NCBI GenBank assembly: GCA_029287875.1
Contig: JARFQH010000284.1
Coordinates: 1-24,285, forward strand
Length of the DNA stretch: 24,285 nucleotides
DNA from: Desulfobacteraceae bacterium
GTDB lineage: Bacteria; Desulfobacterota; Desulfobacteria; Desulfobacterales; SG8-13
Direction: 5' to 3'
The notes below the pieces were generated by a model. That model saw only the letters and a list, made by a program, of their open reading frames with translations, was not told where the DNA came from and ran no database searches. Each line of letters begins with the position of its first letter. Position 1 is the first letter of the stretch. Below, one piece after another: positions 15,269-21,589 of the stretch. The position numbers and the translations under genes are program-made.

Positions 15269-15649
15269 TTAGACCTTCAGCAATTTTTTGAAGATTTTGC
15301 AGGATCGGCACACGGCCATTTTGTCTTTCCAGTTTTTTTGCACAGTCCCGTTGCAAACGGTGCCGTTGATAAACCAGCACAACGAGCCGGATCGAAACTC
15401 CCAGGCCGGGCAGTTTTCTCTGCGGCGCTGCGGACACTTTTTTACATTCCAGCAATCGGCATTCAACTTGCGACTCGTTTTCAGGCGCGACAATAGAAAA
15501 AAAAGCTGCCGTTCGACGGCGGCCGGCACCGGCCGCCAGCCCTGCTCATAACTATGCACCGCTTTTATAGACACACCCAGCAGTTCGGCCATTTGTTTCT
15601 GGGTCTTTTTCAACTTTATGCGGTAGCTTCTGAATTCTTCCTTGTCCAT
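15269..15649 (-). CDS. XRE-type HTH fused to a two-CW cysteine-rich domain
   Basis: A 126-residue protein. Residues ~6-58 form an XRE/Cro-type helix-turn-helix (FRSYRIKLKKTQKQMAELLG, then VSIKAVHSYEQGWRPVP). Residues ~64-120 contain seven cysteines: CWNVKKC, NCPAWEF, LCWFINGTVC and VCRSCKIF. These match the two-CW pattern I recall from Desulfobacterota, likely binding metal. The ATG at 15649 has GGAAAG upstream; a start at 15688 would add 13 poorly supported residues. It lies before metX on the same strand and is divergent from an ATPase gene. I infer a metal- or redox-responsive regulator, perhaps of itself and metX. The ligand is unknown. Confidence 0.75.
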   Translation of the reverse strand: MDKEEFRSYRIKLKKTQKQMAELLGVSIKAVHSYEQGWRPVPAAVERQLFFLLSRLKTSRKLNADCWNVKKCPQRRRENCPAWEFRSGSLCWFINGTVCNGTVQKNWKDKMAVCRSCKIFKKLLKV

Positions 15650-15679
15650 GCTGGATTCTTTCCGTAGCTTGATTCGGCA

Positions 15680-15696
15680 GGATTGCATGGCAATCC
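15680..15696. promoter_or_regulatory. Palindromic operator candidate in the divergent intergenic region
   Basis: GGATTGC-ATG-GCAATCC is a perfect 7-bp inverted repeat with a 3-base centre, 31 bases upstream of the XRE/two-CW start and overlapping the proposed -35 of the ATPase promoter. A second shorter palindrome, CCACA-T-TGTGG, lies at 15717-15727. Dyad sites of this size suit XRE dimers, so the neighbouring regulator is the natural candidate. Confidence 0.4.
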
Positions 15697-15714
15697 TTTT
15701 GAGTGTACTATAAT
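15687..15714 (+). promoter_or_regulatory. Likely promoter of the COG3910-type ATPase gene
   Basis: A perfect TATAAT -10 (15709-15714) has ATGGCA (15687-15692) 16 bp upstream as a partial -35. Transcription would start near 15721, about 60 bases before the ATG at 15780. The -35 overlaps the 15680-15696 palindrome, so a bound regulator would repress it. Confidence 0.45.
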
Positions 15715-15779
15715 TCCCACATTGTGGTATTGTCTGTCAACACAAAACAGCCCACAGCCATTCGGATGGAGACCGACGG

Positions 15780-16493
15780 ATGCATCTGGAAAAAGTGCAC
15801 ATCGTTCAGGACAGATTTCCGACGCTAAAGTACTACCCCTTCGATCTGGATTTGTTAAGGAAGACCACCACCCTCGATTTTCAGACCCCGGTCACTTTTT
15901 TCGTCGGAGAAAACGGCACCGGCAAGTCGACACTGCTTAAAGCCGTTGCGATACGCAGCGGGGTGAACATCTGGCAGGGGGAAAGGCGCATACGCTATGC
16001 CGCCAATCCTTACGAAGAGCAGTTGTTCAGGGCCCTGGACTTGGAATGGAAGAAAGGGCAGGTCCAGGGGTCCTATTTCGATTCGCAGGTTTTCAGAAAT
16101 TTTGCCCAGATTCTGGATGACTGGGCCGCCAACGACCCCGGCGTGCTGGCCTATTTCGGCGGCAAATCTCTGATGCAGCAGTCTCATGGCCAGTCGCTCA
16201 TGTCATTTTTTCATTCCAGATTCCAAATCGAGGGCCTCTATGTACTGGACGAGCCGGAAACCGCCCTTTCCCCGAAGAGTCAGCTCGAATTGTTGACGCT
16301 CTTGAAAAATACGGGGAATGCCGGACACGCTCAGTTTATTATTGCCACCCATTCACCCATCCTGCTCGCTTGCCCTGAGAGCCGTATTTTCAGCTTTGAC
16401 TGTACGCCTGTTAAAACAGTGGAATACGAGCAAACCGAACATTATCGCATCTACAAGCGTTTCATGGCAGACCGGACGCACTTCCTGCGGTAG
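15780..16493 (+). CDS. Predicted ABC/SMC-type ATPase (COG3910-like)
   Basis: A 237-residue single-domain ATPase resembling COG3910 predicted ATPases. All nucleotide motifs are intact: Walker A GENGTGKST (43-51), signature-like SHGQS (135-139), Walker B LYVLDEPE (153-160) with catalytic Glu, and a switch histidine in ATHSP (His191). The C-terminal YEQTEHYRIYKRFM block is also typical. There is no nuclease, membrane or coiled-coil domain, so it is not OLD, RecF or a transporter. The physiological role of this family is unknown. It stands alone, divergent from the XRE/two-CW gene. The ATG has only a weak ribosome site. Confidence 0.87.
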   Translation: MHLEKVHIVQDRFPTLKYYPFDLDLLRKTTTLDFQTPVTFFVGENGTGKSTLLKAVAIRSGVNIWQGERRIRYAANPYEEQLFRALDLEWKKGQVQGSYFDSQVFRNFAQILDDWAANDPGVLAYFGGKSLMQQSHGQSLMSFFHSRFQIEGLYVLDEPETALSPKSQLELLTLLKNTGNAGHAQFIIATHSPILLACPESRIFSFDCTPVKTVEYEQTEHYRIYKRFMADRTHFLR

Positions 16494-16573
16494 GAGCCAC
16501 ACCTTTCAAATTTAGGTGATAAACACTCATGGCCTTGCGGGCCGCCACGGTGTATGAAAATGACGCGCCGGAG

Positions 16574-16768
16574 CCCGGATGAACGGTTGAGAAAAGCGGC
16601 TGACTGTCTGAGTCGCTTAGGGGTCTTAGACCGGACCCTATGTCGATGCCGCTTGGAAGGCACGACCTTCAAGTTGCGTCCGAACTCATTGTTTGAAGAC
16701 GAGACTGGTCCGGGCTTAGAGCCCTATGGCGTCGAGTTTCAGCCGTCTTTCGCAACCGTTCATCCGGG
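16574..16768. repeat. 195-nt multi-hairpin element closed by a perfect 16-bp helix
   Basis: CCCGGATGAACGGTTG (16574-16589) is exactly complementary to CAACCGTTCATCCGGG (16753-16768). Inside lie further stems: 16594-16601 with 16611-16618 (8 bp), 16622-16626 with 16628-16632, 16652-16660 with 16666-16673 (8 bp, one bulge), 16695-16701 with 16744-16751 (7 bp, one bulge) and 16712-16716 with 16720-16724. The right arm contains the stop codon of the GalT-like gene. It could be a structured RNA or a folded mobile repeat. I do not recognise it as a known RNA. It fills most of the 266-base gap after the ATPase gene. Confidence 0.55.
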
Positions 16769-17845
16769 TGGAGGTGCCCACCTTTTTTCCGAATTGCATT
16801 CTATTTTCGTGTTAAAGTATTGTCTGGCGGCTGCAGCCGTTTCTTCGGGGGGCGTGAAAGTGGTCATGTCGCCCAGCATGACCTCGAAGCCGGTGTGGTC
16901 GTTGCGCACCCAGGGGGCGTGGTTGGCGCGGACCATGACGACCATGCGCAGTTCGAGACGGCTGTCCGGTTCCTCTATTGCCAGCAACCCCAGGTTATAG
17001 CCGTTGCGGCCGATGCTGCGGTAATATTTCTGGATGTTGATGATCCCGGTTGCCAGATCCTCCCATTGACGTGACGCTAATGTTACCAGTGAATGGGCGC
17101 CGGGCAGAATACCCCAGATTTCGAAAAATCCTTCCGGTGCAAAGGCCGCCGTCCATTCCCAGGGGCCGGTCCGGCCGATGTAGCGTGATCCTTCTTCTTT
17201 CTCGTGTTCAAGGTAGACGGAGAAGAGTTCCCGGCCGGTGTCTCGATGGAATTGATCTGTTTTTTTCTTTAAAAATCGGTGGTGATTTGAGGCGATTCGA
17301 TCGGCGTTGATCTGCAGATGAGGGTGCAGAAGCGAGCCGCCGGCTGACGGCAGATGGTTCTGAGTGATGGCCGTGTAGAACGCCAGAGGATCATGGTTTT
17401 GAACACGTTCGAGGTAATTGCGGCAATTAAGGAGGCTGTCGGTGTATGAGGAAAGGGAGGCCGTACCGATTTCGACGAAATGATCATCATTGAACAGGCT
17501 GACGGCTGAATGGTTGCCATAAGGATAAAGGTTTGGAAATAATAGAGAATCCCCTTGCATCATGCGGCCTTCCGGCGTCAGATCAGGATCGAGACGGGGT
17601 GTCTTCGCGTTTACTTGAGGCTGACAGAATGGACAGGCAGCCCGATCACCTTGGTCGGGCGGCGGCTCCGGCAACTCCTCGTTACCGACATCTTTTTCGT
17701 TTACGCGGCTGAAGGCGATCCGGCAAGAACGTCCGGAAATCGGATGGGTTCGAATCTCGATCGGTTTTTCGACCCGCTCACCGAAAGGGTCGATGAAGGT
17801 GGCCGTAATCCGGCGACAGTCGAAAGTAAGGCCTGTGTCGGGCAT
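16760..17845 (-). CDS. GalT-like hexose-1-phosphate nucleotidyltransferase (HIT superfamily)
   Basis: A 361-residue protein resembling galactose-1-phosphate uridylyltransferase and related HIT-superfamily nucleotidylyltransferases. The zinc-site CPFC lies near residue 71. NLYPYGNHSAV precedes the active motif LLHPHLQINA, which keeps the HPHxQ core where the second His is the nucleophile. I chose the ATG at 17845 (GGGAGG ten bases upstream); a TTG at 17890 would add 15 residues. No galK, galE or other sugar gene is adjacent, so the substrate is open; a phosphorylase activity is also possible in this superfamily. The final residues and stop are encoded by the arm of a palindromic element, which suggests that the extreme C-terminus was altered by it. 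Confidence 0.75.
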   Translation of the reverse strand: MPDTGLTFDCRRITATFIDPFGERVEKPIEIRTHPISGRSCRIAFSRVNEKDVGNEELPEPPPDQGDRAACPFCQPQVNAKTPRLDPDLTPEGRMMQGDSLLFPNLYPYGNHSAVSLFNDDHFVEIGTASLSSYTDSLLNCRNYLERVQNHDPLAFYTAITQNHLPSAGGSLLHPHLQINADRIASNHHRFLKKKTDQFHRDTGRELFSVYLEHEKEEGSRYIGRTGPWEWTAAFAPEGFFEIWGILPGAHSLVTLASRQWEDLATGIINIQKYYRSIGRNGYNLGLLAIEEPDSRLELRMVVMVRANHAPWVRNDHTGFEVMLGDMTTFTPPEETAAAARQYFNTKIECNSEKRWAPPPG

Positions 17846-17975
17846 TGTCGCTTGACCTCCCGTTAAGAGGCTATGGAGATTTAACCCCAAGTCATTTTCA
17901 TCCGTTTCAGAATGAATAATTGTAGCACACGCATCAAGACTTTTCTAACATCAGGTGGGACAGCGATAAACGAAT

Positions 17976-19472
17976 TCATTCGGCGGATAGGATTCGGACT
18001 TTAAGTTTCCCGATCATATCAACGAGAGGTATCAGATCGGACAAATTCTGGCCTTCCAACAGTTTGATATGGGTTGCATCGACCGGTATTTGGCCAAAGG
18101 TCGGGTCGACCGCCACCCAGCGACCGTCGACGATGCTTTCGTTCCAGCTGTGATAGAGGAAACCGCGAAATTCGGGTGCATAGACGATTCCATTGACGAT
18201 GCGGGTGGGAATATCCAAGGTGCGGGCAAAGGCCGCATACAGTAAAGCGTGTCCCTGGCATTCGGCCCGTCCGCCCATAAGGACGTCCAGCGCTGTGAAC
18301 ACATCGACCGGTTCCCTTGCGATGTGTTGGCGGATCCAGTCTATTAAGGCTCGAATGCGCTGAGGATCCCCATCCGCACCCGCAACGATTTTTTTAGCCA
18401 AGCTGCTGATTTGAGGGTGTCGGGCTGAAATGGCAATCGTGGGTGCAAGATAGCGCGAAAGAGTCTCAACATCCGGCAGCACCGGATCCTGATTGCCTGC
18501 TTCGGAAAGCGGTGATAATCGGCAGATCGATCCGTTTCCGCCGCGTGTGCACGCCTGCCGGTCGTCATTCGGCAGGGTGACCGAATCAGACAATCCCGAA
18601 ATATGGACGGTCAACGTATGAATCCGATCCGGATCGCTGATGACCGTATCACATTTAATCAGGCTGAATTCCAGCAGGTTTTCGTCTTTGTTGAGGGCCG
18701 CTTGTGCGAGGTACTTCCGGGCGACATCCTCGCTTTCAAGGACCGAGATAACGACCCCGTTCAGAGAGGTCTCCAGCAGCGATTCTCCGTGGTCGTTCAT
18801 CCAGGTTGTCACCGTTCCACCCTGGAACCGAGTTCTAATTTTAAATGCCGGGCCACGGAACAGCTGGCTTTCCTCATAGGCCAGAATCGCCTGGTCGACA
18901 GGCGCCAGTTTCTGCGTCTGCCCATCGTAGACCGTGTAATGGTAACGTCGGCCGACTTCCAGCCCGTGAAGAAACGGGTAGAGCGCAATGGCACTAGCAG
19001 GATAAATCTGTGTTCCCAGTGATATGACCTGCCGTGTGGATTCTCCCCGGCTCCGGACGGTAACTGCCAGCTGATTTGTCAAACGCTGACCGTTCAGGCT
19101 CAGCTGATTGCCGTCTATGTCGAATGCGTAGTCAAAACAGATGAGGGACAGGTCGTCGGCCACCCGGTCAAAACCCCTGAGATTGATCTTCTTGTCCAGC
19201 ATTAGAAAGCGAATCCGGAAATAGGCTTCCGATTGAATGTCGAATCGCTTTTCCTCTTCTGCGGCCGGGGCAAGACGAAAATGGGAAAATCCTATTTTAG
19301 ACCCGTTGAAAATAATTCCTGCCCAGTATTCGCGCATCGGATTATCGGAGAGGGTCAACGAGCGAGGGGGCGGCGGAGAGAAAACGGCTTTGTGAAAATA
19401 AAAACTGGCGCAGCCTTGCAGCGCCAAAACCAGGGTTGCCAAAAAAAGTGAACAGTGACATCCGCGGCGCAT
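17976..19472 (-). CDS. Transglutaminase-like lipoprotein
   Basis: A 498-residue predicted lipoprotein. The N-terminus MRRGCHCSLFLATLVLALQGC has a hydrophobic core and a lipobox ending at Cys21. A long beta-rich middle region follows. A C-terminal transglutaminase/protease-like domain carries an intact triad: Cys405 in RAECQGHALLY, His441 in FLYHSWNE and Asp456 in VAVDPTFG. I chose the ATG at 19472 because it places the signal peptide at the start; an ATG at 19532 would add 20 non-signal residues. The enzyme would act in the periplasm, perhaps on peptides or peptidoglycan; the substrate is unknown. It is flanked by the GalT-like gene on the same strand and a divergent small gene. Confidence 0.85.
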   Translation of the reverse strand: MRRGCHCSLFLATLVLALQGCASFYFHKAVFSPPPPRSLTLSDNPMREYWAGIIFNGSKIGFSHFRLAPAAEEEKRFDIQSEAYFRIRFLMLDKKINLRGFDRVADDLSLICFDYAFDIDGNQLSLNGQRLTNQLAVTVRSRGESTRQVISLGTQIYPASAIALYPFLHGLEVGRRYHYTVYDGQTQKLAPVDQAILAYEESQLFRGPAFKIRTRFQGGTVTTWMNDHGESLLETSLNGVVISVLESEDVARKYLAQAALNKDENLLEFSLIKCDTVISDPDRIHTLTVHISGLSDSVTLPNDDRQACTRGGNGSICRLSPLSEAGNQDPVLPDVETLSRYLAPTIAISARHPQISSLAKKIVAGADGDPQRIRALIDWIRQHIAREPVDVFTALDVLMGGRAECQGHALLYAAFARTLDIPTRIVNGIVYAPEFRGFLYHSWNESIVDGRWVAVDPTFGQIPVDATHIKLLEGQNLSDLIPLVDMIGKLKVRILSAE

Positions 19473-19535
19473 TTTTTTATTGCCTAGAACAACAGGTCGA
19501 TTTGAGTAGAGGTCGTCACCATTTAATACCATCGC

Positions 19536-19564
19536 TTGACACCCCGGTCAATCAAACTTAATAT
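19536..19564 (+). promoter_or_regulatory. Likely promoter of the small CxxC protein gene
   Basis: TTGACA (19536-19541) is followed after 17 bp by TAATAT (19559-19564). Transcription would start near 19571, 80 bases before the ATG at 19651. The site overlaps the region upstream of the divergent lipoprotein gene. Confidence 0.4.
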
Positions 19565-19650
19565 TTCTATTAATCGACATGAAGATCGACCCCTGACGGC
19601 AGCAGGCTATATTCACAGGCGGTCTCGGGAAAAGAAATAGAGAGGAAATC

Positions 19651-19896
19651 ATGGCAAAAAAACCGTCATCAAAACAAAAAATTATGATCGATCTTCAAAG
19701 GCTGAACGAACTCAACGCAGATGGATGTCCGGCCTGCGGCAGAGGGTTCACTTTGGGGGAGACGGCTGTCGTGGCTTGCGGTGCCTGGGAAGGTGGCGCC
19801 AAATTGATTCACGAGAACGAGGCGGTGTGGGATACCGAGAACCGTAGCTATGTGGAGCGTCGCTGCTTCGAGACCCGGAGGGGAAAAATAGGTTGA
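19651..19896 (+). CDS. Small CxxC protein of unknown function
   Basis: An 81-residue cytoplasmic protein with a lysine-rich start, then DGCPACGRGFTLGETAVVACGAWEGG (here cited by its CPACG core at residues 26-30 and Cys43) and a polar C-terminus containing a fourth Cys (RRCFETRR). The cysteines could form a zinc or redox site. The GAGAGGAAATC ribosome site fixes the ATG. I do not recognise a characterised family. It is followed by a 453-base gene-poor stretch. Confidence 0.65.
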   Translation: MAKKPSSKQKIMIDLQRLNELNADGCPACGRGFTLGETAVVACGAWEGGAKLIHENEAVWDTENRSYVERRCFETRRGKIG

Positions 19897-19942
19897 CCGG
19901 ATTCGTAGATTTACCCATAATGCTTTTCACCGATTTTTTCTG

Positions 19943-20164
19943 TTGACAAATCTGGACTATTGGGATAAAAACTTGCGAAAATTTTTCGGGCCAGTGTATG
20001 AGGGCATTTCCAGTGCTGATCTTATGGCGATCCTTTCTCACGTGACATTTCATGTTGGATAACTTCTCGAGTTGGTCTGAACTTGCGCTGAATTGACAAT
20101 GCTCAAAATCACAATGCCCGTTTTGAACCCCTGAGTGGCTAAAAGCCCTCGGGGGTTCTTTTTT
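19943..20164 (+). ncRNA. Candidate small RNA between a promoter-like site and a strong terminator
   Basis: TTGACA (19943-19948) is followed after 16 bp by ATAAAA (19965-19970). About 155 bases on, a strong terminator begins at 20125. Between them there is no credible gene, and GGGCATT (20002-20008) pairs with AATGCCC (20113-20119) to close the central region. A ~190-nt transcript is possible. It could instead be the 3' UTR of the 19651-19896 gene. It matches no RNA family I know. The following 20165-20349 stretch is AT-richer and I see only a weak AACGG/CCGTT dyad in it. Confidence 0.3.
20125..20164 (+). terminator. Strong Rho-independent terminator
   Basis: GAACCCCTGAG (20125-20135) pairs with CTCGGGGGTTC (20148-20158) over 11 bp with one G-U. 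An inner GGC/GCC pair set (20137-20139 with 20145-20147) continues the stem. Six T follow at 20159-20164. It acts on plus-strand transcripts, from either the small CxxC gene or a separate RNA. Confidence 0.85.
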
Positions 20165-20349
20165 ATTCAAATTCTTCCCTTAAATATGTGATTGCCTGCC
20201 TATTGGGAAGTCGGTTACCCGCCGATCTCTAAATTTTGTTGCCTAATTGAGTTGCAATTGCACAGCCAGTGACATGGGATTTAAACGGATCAATGCTTTT
20301 AATAAAACCGTTGACGGACACTGATCAATAAATTGGATGACGTCTACTT

Positions 20350-21330
20350 TCAGGCTTCACGCTCAGTATCGAACATGTTCTCCAAGGCCTCCACGATCTG
20401 ATCCGGGTTGATTTTTTCCAAGCAGGCGCGTTCCGGACGGTCGGGTCTATCGGTACCGAAGCAGGGGCCGAAGGGTGACACGGCTTTCACAATGCGGACG
20501 TGGTCGCCGAACGGGCGCCACAGGTCCGAATCCGATGGCCCAAAGATGACCAAGGTCGGCACATTCAGAAAGGCTGCCAGATGGCTGACGCCCGAATCGT
20601 TGCCGATGTAAAGGACGGCGGATTCAAGGACAGTGATCAATTCTTGAAACGTTCGTGTTTTAACGACTTGTGGTTGTGATTGCGGGCTGTGTTGCAGCAC
20701 CGCTTCGAGATCGACTTCCGCCGGACCCAGGAGGATCGACGGTCGCAGGCCGCGCTTTTTCAATTCTGCAGCGACCATCATAAATCTTTCCAGCGGCCAG
20801 CGTTTTTTCACGCTCCCGGCACCGGGGCTGATGATGGCCCGTGCACCGGAGCGGCGCTTTCTTTTTGCGTCACCTTTTAGGTGAAATAGGGCTCGTGAAA
20901 ACCGGCAGTGGGCCTCTTTGCCCAGCAGATTACTGTTCCGCACCTGGCGGGCCAGAAATTCGGTTATGTGATTTTTTTGAGACATATCCGGCCATGGCAA
21001 GATACGGAACACTTGGGGTCCGTTGATTTTTTTTACCGATTTTTCCAGGAGTTCTGAAAACGAAAACAGCAGTATGCTGCGGTAGCTTGACATAAGTTTG
21101 ACCACCTCCGGGTCGATCCGCTCGGCGTAGAGACTGGCAAACCGGGCTAACTCCAATGGATAAGAGTCGTCGAGGACGCCGAGGTCGACAGCCAGGCGAC
21201 CAAAACTCGAGCGACAAATACCGTCTATGCGGGGAATGGTGGTCCTGAGGGCTTTGAGGATCGGAAAAGTGACGACGAAGTCACCGAGTGCTCCCTGGTG
21301 GATGATCAACAGTCGGTTTTCAGTCATCAT
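20350..21330 (-). CDS. Glycosyltransferase family 9 (heptosyltransferase-like)
   Basis: A 326-residue GT9-family (WaaC/WaaF-type) enzyme, which typically adds heptose from ADP-heptose to lipopolysaccharide core on the inner face of the inner membrane. The N-terminal LLIIHQGALGDFVVTFPIL motif, ISPGAGSVKKRWP, YIGNDSGVSHLAA and the C-terminal FGPSDSDLWRPFG block are typical. Two adjacent ATGs (21330, 21327) could start it. It is not in an LPS cluster here, so the exact sugar and acceptor are unknown. On the other side, divergent, is the MscS-type gene. Confidence 0.9.
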   Translation of the reverse strand: MMTENRLLIIHQGALGDFVVTFPILKALRTTIPRIDGICRSSFGRLAVDLGVLDDSYPLELARFASLYAERIDPEVVKLMSSYRSILLFSFSELLEKSVKKINGPQVFRILPWPDMSQKNHITEFLARQVRNSNLLGKEAHCRFSRALFHLKGDAKRKRRSGARAIISPGAGSVKKRWPLERFMMVAAELKKRGLRPSILLGPAEVDLEAVLQHSPQSQPQVVKTRTFQELITVLESAVLYIGNDSGVSHLAAFLNVPTLVIFGPSDSDLWRPFGDHVRIVKAVSPFGPCFGTDRPDRPERACLEKINPDQIVEALENMFDTEREA

Positions 21331-21533
21331 TTATGGGTCCACACGATTCGGTACAAATCATCGCTCAACGGTTCGGGGCAACACCCGCATACAACCGGCA
21401 GATTTTTTCTTGACGATATGTGGCCGGTCGAGCCTCGCACCGACGGCAGCTCCGATTGGAACGATTTCTTCCCAGCCAATGATGCGGCTCTTCCAAGCCT
21501 TTTAAAATCAGTCTATAACCTTTAAGGATCGAC

Positions 21534-21550
21534 ACGACCTGAAAGGTCGT
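21534..21550. promoter_or_regulatory. Hairpin in the leader of the MscS-type gene
   Basis: ACGACCT (21534-21540) pairs perfectly with AGGTCGT (21544-21550) around a 3-base loop and is followed by TTTTC, 40 bases before the ATG. The U tract is short, so it is either a weak terminator/attenuator or an operator dyad. The rest of 21331-21589 holds no gene that I can support. Confidence 0.35.
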
Positions 21551-21589
21551 TTTCAATCCATTGTAACATTTCGTTGGAGGTGATCAATT

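Noticed and set aside
15269..16493. Toxin-antitoxin or defence module formed by the divergent HTH and ATPase genes
   Set aside because: The genes are divergent, the HTH protein carries a two-CW domain, and the ATPase has no nuclease or toxin partner. Nothing beyond a shared promoter region supports a defence system.
16554..17000. 148-codon plus-strand open frame over the multi-hairpin element
   Set aside because: It continues antisense into the GalT-like gene, shows no domain and has no clear ribosome site. The hairpin structure explains the region better.
20051..20095. 14-codon open frame (ATG to TGA) inside the candidate RNA
   Set aside because: There is no ribosome site and no regulatory-peptide pattern; it is too short to support.
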